From: Mesorhizobium silamurunense
GTDB lineage: Bacteria > Pseudomonadota > Alphaproteobacteria > Rhizobiales > Rhizobiaceae
Length of the DNA: 64,000 nt
Assembly: GCF_014843825.1 (NCBI RefSeq)
Contig: NZ_JHQR01000124.1
Span: 1 to 64,000, forward strand
Reading direction: 5' to 3'
Numbering within the stretch: position 1 is the first letter of the stretch; the number at the start of each line of letters is the position of its first letter. The notes under the pieces are model-generated. The model was not told where the DNA came from. It worked only from the letters and a program-made list of their open reading frames with translations, and searched no databases. Positions 17,862 to 25,599 of the stretch are shown here, piece by piece. Both the position numbers and the translations under genes were made by a program.

Positions 17862-17963
17862 CCCTAACAATGGTGCAACATAATAACCTAATAAGTGCGC
17901 GTCATAAAACCCTAATAGGAATGCAGCGCAAACCCCTAATGAGCGCGCGACACAAAAACCTAA
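17862..17963. repeat. 24-bp imperfect tandem repeats in the fic leader
   Basis: Five CCTAA(T) cores occur at exactly 24-bp spacing (17862, 17886, 17910, 17934, 17958). The unit is roughly MCCTAATRNGNGCGCG followed by an A-rich tail. The last copy overlaps the AAGGA ribosome-binding site of fic. The regular phase and position suggest iterated operator sites for a repressor, possibly the AbiEi-like N-terminal domain of the Fic protein itself. Confidence 0.75.
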
Positions 17964-17975
17964 GGACCAGGCAAG

Positions 17976-19532
17976 ATGGCACCGCCCCATGAGAAGTTGG
18001 CCGAGTCGCTCGCCGTGCTTAAGGAACTGCAGGATCAGCAGATCGTCGCCATCCGCTCCAGCGATCTCTCACGCACCCATCGCGAACGGCTCCTCAAAGG
18101 AGGCTTCCTGCAAGAAGTCATGAAGGGCTGGTACATCTCGGCCAATCCCCATCAGCGTAAGGGCGAGACGACAGGCTGGTTCGCCTCATTTTGGGATTTT
18201 TGCGCCAGCTATTTGAATGATCGCTTCGGCAAAGACTGGTGCATCGCCCCCGAACCGTCCCTCTCCTTCCATGCCGGCAATCGTACGGTCCCGGGGCAAT
18301 TGCTGGTGCGATCTCCCGCCGGAGGCAACAAGCCCACCACGCTTTTGCACGGCACCTCGATTTTCGACATGCGAGCCAGCATGCCGGTTGCTCGCGATAT
18401 TGTTGAGACAGACGGCCTTCGTCTCTACGCCTTGCCGGCGGCGCTCGTCGAAGCCTCACCCGCATTCTTCACGCAAAAACCGACCGACGCGCGGACGGCA
18501 TTGGCGATGTTCTCGGATGCCTCTGAAATTCTCACGCGCCTGCTCGAAGGAGGTCACAGCACGATTGCTGGCCGCCTCGCCGGTGCTTTTCGTAACATCG
18601 GCCGCGAGCGCATCGCAGATGACATTGTCCGCGGCATGCAGGCCGCCGGCTACACGGTTCGCGAAACCGACCCATTCGATACACGGGTGCAGTTGTCCCT
18701 GCCGCGCCGCGAGACGTCACCCTATGCCGGACGGATCAGACTGATGTGGCAAGAAATGCGCGGCGCGGCCATTAGGAATTTTCCAGAGGCGCCCGGACGC
18801 CCGAATGACGTCGATGGCTATCTTCAGCACGTCGATGACGTCTATGCCACCGATGCCTATCATTCGCTCTCGATCGAAGGTTACCGGGTCAGCCCCGAAC
18901 TGATGGATCGTGTGCGCAGCGGCACCTGGAACCCCGACGGGAATGCGCAAGACGGCGATCACCGCGACGCGCTCGCGGCGCGCGGTTACTACCAGGCTTT
19001 CGAAGCGGTCAAACAGAGCGTGGCGTCTGTACTTGCCAATCAAAACCCTGGCCGCGTCGTCGATGACGATCATGGAGGGTGGTACCGCGAGCTATTCGCC
19101 CCCAGCGTGACCGTGGGTATCGTCAAACCTGGCGATCTCGCGGGCTACCGCAGCGAGCGCGTGTTCATCCGCAATTCCATGCATGTTCCGCTGCCGCTCA
19201 ATGCCGTGCGGGACACGATGCCTGTCTTTTTTGAGATGCTCGAGGCAGAGGAGCATCCAGCGGTGCGTGTCGTCCTCGGGCATTTCATCTTTGTCTATAT
19301 CCACCCTTACATGGACGGGAATGGTCGCATGGGGAGGTTCTTGATGAATGTCATGATGGCGGCTGGCGGTTATCCCTGGACTGTCATTCCGGTGCAGCTC
19401 CGCGCCCACTACATGGCCGCTCTCGAGCAGGCCAGTGTCCACCAAGACATCGTTCCGTTCAGTCGTTTTCTCGGCGAATTGGCTCGCAAAGGATTGTCGG
19501 GGGAGACAACCGCGACACTCCCGGCCGGTTAA
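17976..19532 (+). CDS. Fic-domain protein with AbiEi-like N-terminal region
   Basis: A 518-residue protein. The C-terminal half is a Fic domain with a complete catalytic motif HPYMDGNGRMGR (His443 the catalytic base), which transfers AMP or another nucleotide part to target hydroxyls. An inhibitory (S/T)xxxE(G/N) motif is present upstream as SLSIEG (Ser297, Glu301, Gly302), so it is a self-inhibited (class II-like) Fic protein. The first ~230 residues resemble AbiEi-type antitoxin winged-helix regions (THRERLLKGGFLQEVMKGWYI), suggesting a DNA-binding, self-regulating arm. AAGGA precedes ATG 17976. It sits between trbB and the copG relic, so it is an insertion into the conjugation module. Whether it acts as toxin or defence is inferred only. 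Confidence 0.8.
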   Translation: MAPPHEKLAESLAVLKELQDQQIVAIRSSDLSRTHRERLLKGGFLQEVMKGWYISANPHQRKGETTGWFASFWDFCASYLNDRFGKDWCIAPEPSLSFHAGNRTVPGQLLVRSPAGGNKPTTLLHGTSIFDMRASMPVARDIVETDGLRLYALPAALVEASPAFFTQKPTDARTALAMFSDASEILTRLLEGGHSTIAGRLAGAFRNIGRERIADDIVRGMQAAGYTVRETDPFDTRVQLSLPRRETSPYAGRIRLMWQEMRGAAIRNFPEAPGRPNDVDGYLQHVDDVYATDAYHSLSIEGYRVSPELMDRVRSGTWNPDGNAQDGDHRDALAARGYYQAFEAVKQSVASVLANQNPGRVVDDDHGGWYRELFAPSVTVGIVKPGDLAGYRSERVFIRNSMHVPLPLNAVRDTMPVFFEMLEAEEHPAVRVVLGHFIFVYIHPYMDGNGRMGRFLMNVMMAAGGYPWTVIPVQLRAHYMAALEQASVHQDIVPFSRFLGELARKGLSGETTATLPAG

Positions 19533-19631
19533 GCGACCGCAACCACAGATACGGCAGGCAAAAACGTCTACCGCTCTGGCAGTTCGCCGTCATGGCGCAA
19601 TGAGCAAGCCGTTGATGCGAACAGGAGGCTA

Positions 19632-19787
19632 CTATCCGGCAGGGGATGGCATTCCGTTATCTTCAGCCGGGTTGATATCCTCGGAAATCTTCTGCCGCAG
19701 CTTCGGCACCCTCGCCAGGCGCCGTCCCAGCGCCGTGACGAAGGCTTCGTAACGTTCGGCGGCCTTGGCACGCGCGGCCTGGGCACA
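19632..19787 (-). pseudogene. Relic of the copG gene that precedes trbB
   Basis: Read leftward, this stretch encodes AQAARAKAAERYEAFVTALG, RRLARVPKLRQKISEDI and NPAEDNGMPSPAG then a stop. It is clearly homologous to the last ~50 residues of the intact CopG-like protein at 55978-56433. DNA similarity continues past the stop to about 19560. The N-terminal ribbon-helix-helix part is gone. Its orientation and place upstream of trbB are what an intact traG-copG-trbB order predicts. Confidence 0.8.
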
Positions 19788-19906
19788 GGAGAAAGGCGGT
19801 CCCGGTTTCGCCTTGCTTCACCTGATGACGACACGGCTGCGCTTGCAGCGCTTCCTTTCCATCTGGTTGGGGAATAGCACTGCGTATTGAGACACGTTAT
19901 GAGCCC

Positions 19907-20005
19907 CATACGCGATTGCGTATATCTAAGGTTTATACGGATTCGCGTATATGCAATTTTTATACGCGCTCGCGTATATTGACGAATTATACGCGAGCGC
20001 GTATA
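19907..20005 (+). promoter_or_regulatory. Four palindromic operators of hipBA
   Basis: Four 18-bp palindromes of the form TATACGCGNNCGCGTATA start at about 19907, 19934, 19961 and 19988, exactly 27 bp apart. The first two carry single mismatches; the last two are perfect or nearly so. They end 20 bp before the hipB ATG, with GGAGG between. By analogy with HipB of E. coli, which binds several palindromes upstream of hipBA, these are the autoregulatory sites; the sequence differs from the E. coli operator. Confidence 0.85.
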
Positions 20006-20024
20006 TAAAACCTGGAGGCTTATC

Positions 20025-20279
20025 ATGACCGACCAGATCGCCCGCAACGAAAAGCAACTCGGTGCCATCCTGCGTCGCGCCCGCAGGCAGGCCGACCTCA
20101 CGCAAGAGACGCTCGGCAACCAGATCCACCTGCGCCAGGCCACGGTGTCCCGTCTTGAAGCCGGCGAACCAGCGGTGCAGCTCAGCACGTTGATGGCCGC
20201 TCTCTCGGCCCTCGGCCTTGAGCTCGTGGTTCGTCCACGCAGCAAAGGCAGCGCCGCTGAGATCGAGGACCTGTTCTGA
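20025..20279 (+). CDS. hipB: HipB-like antitoxin, XRE family
   Basis: An 84-residue HTH protein: IARNEKQLGAILRRARRQADLTQETLGNQIHLRQATVSRLEAGEPAVQLSTLMAALSALGLELVVRPR, the standard HipB layout ending in a short beta strand (LELVVRPR). The stop overlaps the hipA start (TGATG), so antitoxin and toxin are translationally coupled. It should neutralise HipA and repress the operon through the upstream palindromes. Confidence 0.9.
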   Translation: MTDQIARNEKQLGAILRRARRQADLTQETLGNQIHLRQATVSRLEAGEPAVQLSTLMAALSALGLELVVRPRSKGSAAEIEDLF

Positions 20280-21589
20280 TGGCACGCCGGCCGGCTCACA
20301 CGCCACTGAATGTCTTCCTGAACGGGCGCCTGGTGGGCGTGCTGCGCAGGGAATCAACAGGCGCCGTAGACTTCCAATACGCCCGCCAATGGCTGGACTG
20401 GCGTGGCACTTTCCCGGTCTCGCTCTCGCTTCCCTTGCGGGAGGACCGCTATATCGGCGCGCCTGTGATCAACGTCTTCGACAACCTGCTTCCTGACAGT
20501 GACGCCATCCGCAAGCGCGTTGCCGAACGCGTCGGTGCGGCTGGTACTGACGCCTACAGCATGCTCGCCGCCCTCGGCCATGACTGCGTCGGCGCGCTGC
20601 AGTTCCTGCCCGACGGCGTCGATCCCGGCAATCCTGGCAGCAGCGACGGCAAGCAAGTCAGCAAAAAGGACATCGCCGGAATAATCGAAAACCTTGCTGC
20701 CGCTCCTCTCGGCCTCGGCAAGGATGAGGATTTCCGCATCTCGATTGCAGGGGCCCAGGAAAAGACGGCGCTGCTACGCAAGGACGGGCGCTGGTTCAAG
20801 CCGGTCGGCACGGCGGCGACCACCCACATCCTGAAACCGCAGATCGGCAGGTTGCCGAATGGCATCGACCTCTGCAATAGCGTTGAGAACGAGTATCTGT
20901 GCCTTAAGCTGCTCGAGGCGTTCGGCGTTCCTGCCGCCAAGACAGAGATATCTGATTTCGGGGAGCGCCGAACGCTTATCGTCGAGCGCTTCGACCGGCT
21001 GTGGGCTCGCGACGGCCGCCTCCTGCGCCTGCCGCAGGAGGATGTCTGTCAAGCGCTGTCGGTGCCGCCGACGCGCAAATATCAGTCCGATGGCGGTCCC
21101 GGCATCGCTGAGATCGTCGAGCTTCTGAAGGGCAGCGACACGCCTGAAGAAGATATCGGTACCTTCTTGCGCGCCTGCGTTTTGTTCTGGCTGATTGGCG
21201 CGACCGACGGCCACGCCAAGAACTTCAGTATCTTCCTCGGTCCTGGCGGGCGGTTCCGCATGACCCCCCTCTACGACGTACTGAGCGCGCAGCCGAGCCT
21301 TGATGCCGGACAGATCCCCCGCAAGAAATTCAAGTTGGCAATGTCAGTCGGCAAGAGCCGGCACTATTCGGTGCATGAGATCATGCCTCGCCATTTCACG
21401 CAGACCGCTGACATCGCTGGGGTGGGTACGCCTGTCATGCGCCGAATTTTCGAAGACATTGCTGGAAACGCGGAGAAACAGGCTGAGACCGTGATCTCCT
21501 CATTACCGCATGGCTTTCCCGGACAGGTTGTCGACTCCGTCAGGTTGGCTATGGGCAAGCGTGCGATGCTTCTCGCTGATGCAAATTGA
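20279..21589 (+). CDS. hipA: HipA-like serine/threonine kinase toxin
   Basis: A 436-residue HipA kinase. HipA N-terminal subdomain at residues 8-110 (VFLNGRLVGVLRRE...FPVSLSLPLR), the P-loop-like SIAGAQEKTAL (Ser155, equivalent of the autophosphorylated Ser150 of E. coli), the catalytic ATDGHAKNF (Asp310, Asn315) and the metal-binding TPLYDVLSA (Asp333). All catalytic residues are present, so the toxin is probably active. Known HipA proteins phosphorylate glutamyl- or tryptophanyl-tRNA synthetase or other targets; the target here is unknown. Followed by a strong hairpin at 21732-21771. Confidence 0.92.
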   Translation: MARRPAHTPLNVFLNGRLVGVLRRESTGAVDFQYARQWLDWRGTFPVSLSLPLREDRYIGAPVINVFDNLLPDSDAIRKRVAERVGAAGTDAYSMLAALGHDCVGALQFLPDGVDPGNPGSSDGKQVSKKDIAGIIENLAAAPLGLGKDEDFRISIAGAQEKTALLRKDGRWFKPVGTAATTHILKPQIGRLPNGIDLCNSVENEYLCLKLLEAFGVPAAKTEISDFGERRTLIVERFDRLWARDGRLLRLPQEDVCQALSVPPTRKYQSDGGPGIAEIVELLKGSDTPEEDIGTFLRACVLFWLIGATDGHAKNFSIFLGPGGRFRMTPLYDVLSAQPSLDAGQIPRKKFKLAMSVGKSRHYSVHEIMPRHFTQTADIAGVGTPVMRRIFEDIAGNAEKQAETVISSLPHGFPGQVVDSVRLAMGKRAMLLADAN

Positions 21590-21731
21590 CTAAGAATGCG
21601 GTGACACCTGACAAGCGGCACCGCTAAAGCTTACGAATTCGTAAGTCGCTGGTTCAGTCGAGGCCAGCTCAAGATGACCATCGGCAGCACACGTCCCTAT
21701 TCTGCTGCTCGGCGGATCCACCCGTCGAATC

Positions 21732-21771
21732 AATGGCCCGCTGCCCCTTTGTCACCCGGCAGCGGGCCATT
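21732..21771 (+). terminator. Strong hairpin downstream of hipA
   Basis: Perfect 14-bp inverted repeat (AATGGCCCGCTGCC and its complement) with a 12-base loop, 140 bp after the hipA stop. There is only a short T-rich tail (TTATG), so it may terminate or stabilise the transcript. Confidence 0.55.
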
Positions 21772-21914
21772 ATGCACCGACGCTCGGGCCGAGTCTCATA
21801 GAGGAAGCGATTCCGCCAGGCACGCCGTAGGTTCTTATTCGTCGCTAGCCCCTAGCCATGGCGCCCGCGCCGGCCAACCCCAGAAGCGCGCGGGCATTCC
21901 GCGGAGGTCAACCC

Positions 21915-21944
21915 AAGGCCCCGGATCCTGCGATCCGAGGCCTT
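21915..21944 (-). terminator. Hairpin downstream of the livJ-like gene
   Basis: AAGGCC-c-CGGATC / GATCCG-a-GGCCTT stem with a CTGC loop, 13 bp beyond the leftward stop codon at 21957. Placement suggests the end of the minus-strand operon; no long U tract follows. Confidence 0.6.
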
Positions 21945-21956
21945 CCTGGGAGGGCG

Positions 21957-23219
21957 TCATTGGTTCAGTTTCGCCTGCAATGCGTCGACGTCGTCCGTGG
22001 TCATCTCGCCGTCGGTCGTCACCTTGCCTTCGACGATCTTCCACAAACGGAACGGACCGGTGATGTCGCCGTATTTGTCGAAGGAGACCGGGCCGATGAC
22101 GCCTTCATAGCGGATCGGCTTGCCGTCTTTGATGAGGGCGAGCGCCTTGGCGAATTCGTCCTTGCCGGCATAGATCGGCGTGCCGGCCGGATCGACCGCC
22201 TTGTAGATCGCGTCCCTGATCTTGGCTGGATCCTCGGAACCGGCGATGGCTATCGCGAGCCCGACGATGGCGCCGGCATCGTAGGAGCGATCGGCCGCCG
22301 GGTTCGATGGCTCGATGCCGGAGAACGCCTTGTAGTTCTTGTTGAAATAGTCAGTCGATGCGGTCGGGCTGGTGCCGGAGGATGTGCCGTAGGCATCCTT
22401 CAGATAGTCGGCGCCAACGGAGTCGATGAAGTCGGGGCTGTTCATGCCGTCATTGAGCAGGAATTTCTGAACGCCGCCCTGCGAAATCCAGGTGCGGGCA
22501 ATCGTGGCGCCATCGACAGGGGTGCTGACGAGATAAAGCCCGTCGGGCTCGCCGGCCATCGCCGCCGTCACTTCCGAGGCGTAGCTCGACTGCTTCTCGT
22601 TGTAGGGCGTGTCCGAAACGATGGTGCCGCCCAGCGCCTTATAGGCGCGCGAGAATTCCGCCACCATGTTGACGCCGAAGTCGTTGTTGACGTGGATCAC
22701 CGACAGCTTCTTGAAACCCTTGTCGATGGCGTATTTGGCGGCGGCCACACCCTGCAGCGCATCCGAGGTGATGGTGCGGAAGAAGATGCCGTTGGTCTTG
22801 CCATCGCGGCCCAGCGCCGTCAGCGTCGGCGAGGATGATGCGGGCGAGACCTGGACGACCTTCGCAGGTGCTGTGACCGAAGTCAGGATCGGGATCGACA
22901 CCGAGGAAATAATGCCGCCGATGATCGCCGGCACCTTCTTGACCTGGACGAGTTGGGTCGCGGCGTCGACCGCGACATTGCCCTGGCTTTGGCTGTCGCG
23001 GGTGTCGGTGGCGAGGTCGCAGCCGCGCACGCCGCCGGCGGCGTTTATGTCGCGGAAGGCCATCTCAACCGATTTCGCACCCGCCTGGCCATATTCACCG
23101 GCCGGACCGGTCAGCTCCATGACGAGGCCGACGGTGATCTTGCAGTCGGCTGCGTGCGCGGTGCCCGCCGCCATCAGCAGGCCTAGCGCGGTCGTGATCT
23201 GGAATATTGTCTTGCGCAT
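21957..23219 (-). CDS. LivJ-type branched-chain/amide ABC substrate-binding protein
   Basis: A 420-residue periplasmic binding protein (Peripla_BP_6 family). Signal peptide MRKTIFQITTALGLLMAAGTAHA, then ITVGLVMELTGPAGEYGQAGAKSVEMAFRDINAAGG, the standard LivJ opening, with TQLVQVKKVPAIIGGIISS and a C-terminal FDKYGDI strand. Last gene of the leftward operon starting with the GntR regulator. The membrane and ATPase parts (livGFHM) are encoded on the divergent side at 26.5-29.9 kb, so the transporter is complete across the two operons. The ligand is unknown; the family covers branched-chain amino acids, amides and aromatic acids. Confidence 0.9.
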   Translation of the reverse strand: MRKTIFQITTALGLLMAAGTAHAADCKITVGLVMELTGPAGEYGQAGAKSVEMAFRDINAAGGVRGCDLATDTRDSQSQGNVAVDAATQLVQVKKVPAIIGGIISSVSIPILTSVTAPAKVVQVSPASSSPTLTALGRDGKTNGIFFRTITSDALQGVAAAKYAIDKGFKKLSVIHVNNDFGVNMVAEFSRAYKALGGTIVSDTPYNEKQSSYASEVTAAMAGEPDGLYLVSTPVDGATIARTWISQGGVQKFLLNDGMNSPDFIDSVGADYLKDAYGTSSGTSPTASTDYFNKNYKAFSGIEPSNPAADRSYDAGAIVGLAIAIAGSEDPAKIRDAIYKAVDPAGTPIYAGKDEFAKALALIKDGKPIRYEGVIGPVSFDKYGDITGPFRLWKIVEGKVTTDGEMTTDDVDALQAKLNQ

Positions 23220-23266
23220 TGTTGTTCCCCTTTGGTTGCTCGACTCTTGTTTTCAACTTTGCCTGT

Positions 23267-23695
23267 TCAGCCTCCCGGTATCTGCAGCCAGGTCTCATGC
23301 AGATGCCGCCATTCGACGCCGTTGGGCGCCGATGAATTGGGCGTGAAGACGGCGCTCGATCGCCGCAGGCTCGCCTGGCCGGCGCGCCGCTGCGCCTCGA
23401 CATAGGTCAGCACGATGACATTGCCGGCCTGCCATCCCGGCCGGATATCCTCGATCGAGATGGCGAAGTCGCCGTCGAAGCTGCCGCGGCTCGCCCTGAC
23501 ATAGCCAAGCACCGCATCGCGATCGAGCAGCTGGCCACTCGGCACCACCATGAAGAAGTCCTCGCCCATGACACGTTCGAAGCGGCTGAAATCGGCCTTG
23601 TCGGCGCGCCTCTTGTCGAACCAGTCGACGAAGAAGCGGTGCAGGTCGACCACCTCGGCGCTGGCGCGGGCAAGCAGAGAAGCGTCCTTGGCCAT
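23267..23695 (-). CDS. NTF2-like (DUF4440-type) small protein
   Basis: A 142-residue protein whose pattern fits the NTF2-like alpha+beta cone fold: N-terminal helices (EVVDLHRFFVDWFDKRRADKADFSRFERVM), then EDFFMVVPSGQLLDRDAVLGYVRA and beta strands ending EWRHLHETWLQIPGG. Such proteins bind small molecules or act as isomerase/dehydratase-like enzymes. No catalytic set can be assigned. It starts one base past the end of the aldo/keto reductase gene and precedes livJ, so it belongs to the catabolic operon. Confidence 0.65.
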   Translation of the reverse strand: MAKDASLLARASAEVVDLHRFFVDWFDKRRADKADFSRFERVMGEDFFMVVPSGQLLDRDAVLGYVRASRGSFDGDFAISIEDIRPGWQAGNVIVLTYVEAQRRAGQASLRRSSAVFTPNSSAPNGVEWRHLHETWLQIPGG

Positions 23696-23697
23696 GC

Positions 23698-24750
23698 TCA
23701 CACCCGGCCAGCGTTCAAATTGTAGTGCATGATCGAGCCGTGGCGGCCATGGCGGTCGCGCTCCAACATGTAGACGTCGCCTTCGAGACCGGGGCTCTCG
23801 GCAATCACGGCGCCGATCTCGGCGTGGTCCTGCGCCGACAGCGCGACGTCCATGATGCGCGCATTGGCAAGCGCATGCGCCTGGTTGCGGGCGCCGACAA
23901 TGACGGCGGCCACCTGCGGCTGATCCAGCACCCAGGCGCTTGCGATGGTGGCGACGTCGACGCCGCGGCGGTCGGCGATCGCCTTCAGGGCGGCGAGCAA
24001 CGACTGGAAAAGCTTCCAGCCGCCGAAATCGTCGATGATCAGCTTGTACTTGACCAGCGAGCGGTTCTCGAACGGCGCGGAAGGCTCGGCCGCGCCCAGC
24101 CATCTCTCGCTGAGGAAGCCGCCTGCCACCGATCCATAGCAGAGGAAATGCAGGCCGTGCTTTTCGGCCAGGGTAGCGAGGCTTCTTGCCGGGCGCTGGT
24201 CGAGGACCGAATATTGCAGCTGCTGGCTGACGACGGGAACGCCGGCGGCCAGGATTTCGCCAAGACGCTCGGTGTCGAAATTGGTGGTGCCGACATTGCG
24301 CACCTTGCCTTCCAGCCGCATGTCGTTGAGCCAGCCCATTGCGTCGACATAGCGGGGCTGCGAATAGTCCCACCAGTGGAACTGGACGAGGTCGAGCCGC
24401 TCGGTCTTCAGTCGTCGCAGCGACTGGTCGACGATGCCCCTGATGTAGTCGCGGCTGATGCCGGCAAGTCGTTCGAGGTCTGGCACCAGCTTGGTGTGCA
24501 CCTTCATCCTGGCGGCGACGTCGAGGCCGCGTTCGTTGGCGAGCCGCAGCTGGGCGGCCCCGATCATCTCCTCGACGCCGGTGTAGATATCGGCGCAGTC
24601 ATAAGAGAAGATGCCGGCGTCGAAGGTGGCGATCAGGTCAGTCACCGCCTGCTGCCGGTCGATCGCGCCATGACCGCCGGCGAGCTGCCAGCCGCCGCGG
24701 ATAACCCGGGAGATCGTGTAGCCGGGGCTGAGCTCGAACGTTTTGGCCAT
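23698..24750 (-). CDS. Aldo/keto reductase
   Basis: A 350-residue NAD(P)H-dependent aldo/keto reductase with a TIM barrel: GGWQLAGGHGAID near the start, the catalytic Asp-Tyr pair in FSYDCADIYTGVE, the Lys in MKVHTKLVPDLE, the His-containing LVQFHWWDYS, and NVGTTNF. All four catalytic residue types are in the expected order. It overlaps the upstream TIGR04076 gene by one base and is part of the GntR-led operon. It probably reduces or oxidises an intermediate of the compound imported by the Liv system; the substrate is unknown. Confidence 0.87.
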   Translation of the reverse strand: MAKTFELSPGYTISRVIRGGWQLAGGHGAIDRQQAVTDLIATFDAGIFSYDCADIYTGVEEMIGAAQLRLANERGLDVAARMKVHTKLVPDLERLAGISRDYIRGIVDQSLRRLKTERLDLVQFHWWDYSQPRYVDAMGWLNDMRLEGKVRNVGTTNFDTERLGEILAAGVPVVSQQLQYSVLDQRPARSLATLAEKHGLHFLCYGSVAGGFLSERWLGAAEPSAPFENRSLVKYKLIIDDFGGWKLFQSLLAALKAIADRRGVDVATIASAWVLDQPQVAAVIVGARNQAHALANARIMDVALSAQDHAEIGAVIAESPGLEGDVYMLERDRHGRHGSIMHYNLNAGRV

Positions 24751-25109
24751 TATCTGTCCCCGCTCTCAGGCGGCAGCGGTACAGCCGTGGTCTCGGCATG
24801 GCTGAAGCGCCGCTTGCCTGTCCTCAAGATCCGCAGCCGGCTGGCGCAGTTCGGGTCCGGGCAGGCGATCTCGGCATCCGACGTCATCCAGTCGTTCTTG
24901 TGCGTCGGGCGCTGCTTTGCCGCGAGCAACGGCAGGACCGCGGCTATGGAATAGATCGAAAAGCCCTGCCCCGCCGGCATGGACAGCATCTCGCCCTTGA
25001 GCTCGAAATAGTCGCCTGCCTTGGCGCCGCAATAGATCGGCTTGCCTTCGGGAATCACGGCCTCGACGCGGAGGTCGAAGAGGTCAAAACTGTCGTCGCG
25101 CTCGGCCAT
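24750..25109 (-). CDS. TIGR04076-family small protein
   Basis: A 119-residue protein with the TIGR04076 layout: a first strand LFDLRVEAVI, then IYCGAKAGDYFELKGEMLSMPAGQGFSIYSIAAVLPLLAAKQR and a Cys pair in ACPDPNC near the end. The family is small, of unknown function, and often found with oxidoreductases. It sits between the DUF3830 gene (adjacent, no gap) and the aldo/keto reductase (1-bp overlap), strongly implying a shared pathway. Confidence 0.7.
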   Translation of the reverse strand: MAERDDSFDLFDLRVEAVIPEGKPIYCGAKAGDYFELKGEMLSMPAGQGFSIYSIAAVLPLLAAKQRPTHKNDWMTSDAEIACPDPNCASRLRILRTGKRRFSHAETTAVPLPPESGDR

Positions 25110-25598
25110 TCACGCCTCCACCCGTGTAAAGGTGACGTCGCAGGCGCCGTTGCGGCGAATGATGCCGCATCCGGCCGCAAACTGTTCGCGCTGATCCGGC
25201 AGCACCTGGGCAACCACGCTTCCGGCAAGCCACCCGATCGGAAACAGCAACCGCGCGCCCTGTCCGTAGAACAGGCCGATGTCGAAGATGGCATTCGGGT
25301 TGCCGCCCCACATGCGCGGCGGCACGTAGGAGAGCACGACGTCGCCGGGCTGCGGGGTCAAGGTTGCGTTCTCGGCAGGCAGTGGCTGGGCATAGGCCTG
25401 GTTCTCCAAATGCGGCGTTGGCACCGGACAGGAAATTTCAGGACCAGTCCACATGGCATGGATGCCAGCAATGACGCGCGGCTCCTCCAGATAGGCCCAT
25501 AGGAAGGCGGCGTTCGCGGGCGCCTTGTGCGGCAGCAGAAGCGCCGTTGCCGACAGACCGGAACGCGGCTCGGTGATTTTTATGGCACGGCTCGTCAT
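25110..25598 (-). CDS. DUF3830 protein (cyclophilin-like fold)
   Basis: A 162-residue protein fitting DUF3830: SATALLLPHKAPANAAFLWAYLEEP, HAMWTGPEISCPVP, ENATLTPQPGDVVLSYVPPRMWGG and FDIGLFYGQGARLLFPIGWLAG. The family has a cyclophilin-like barrel and is found in catabolic operons; its reaction is not established. ATG 25598 overlaps the end of the GntR gene region and is favoured by coupling; an upstream in-frame extension is the GntR gene read in another frame. Confidence 0.72.
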   Translation of the reverse strand: MTSRAIKITEPRSGLSATALLLPHKAPANAAFLWAYLEEPRVIAGIHAMWTGPEISCPVPTPHLENQAYAQPLPAENATLTPQPGDVVLSYVPPRMWGGNPNAIFDIGLFYGQGARLLFPIGWLAGSVVAQVLPDQREQFAAGCGIIRRNGACDVTFTRVEA

Positions 25599-25599
25599 G

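Larger units (their letters stand above)
21590..21956. other. Intergenic region between hipA and the liv locus
   Basis: No gene seen. It contains a perfect 16-bp palindrome CTTACGAATTCGTAAG (21630-21645) and two hairpins listed separately (21732-21771, 21915-21944). The rest shows no protein-like frame. Confidence 0.55.

Noticed and set aside
17862-17963. CRISPR-like array
   Set aside because: The 24-bp units are contiguous imperfect repeats without unique spacers, and no cas gene is present.
17751-17990. Repetitive Leu/Gly/Tyr-rich protein on the minus strand
   Set aside because: It is the antisense reading of the 24-bp repeats upstream of fic; no ribosome-binding site or domain.
21601-21690. 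Decayed tRNA near hipA
   Set aside because: A GCTGG...CCAGC arm and a palindrome give a tRNA-like impression, but the T loop has 11 bases and no acceptor stem can be drawn.
23700-24373. Long upstream extension of the NTF2-like protein
   Set aside because: It is the aldo/keto reductase gene in another frame; homology starts at ATG 23695.
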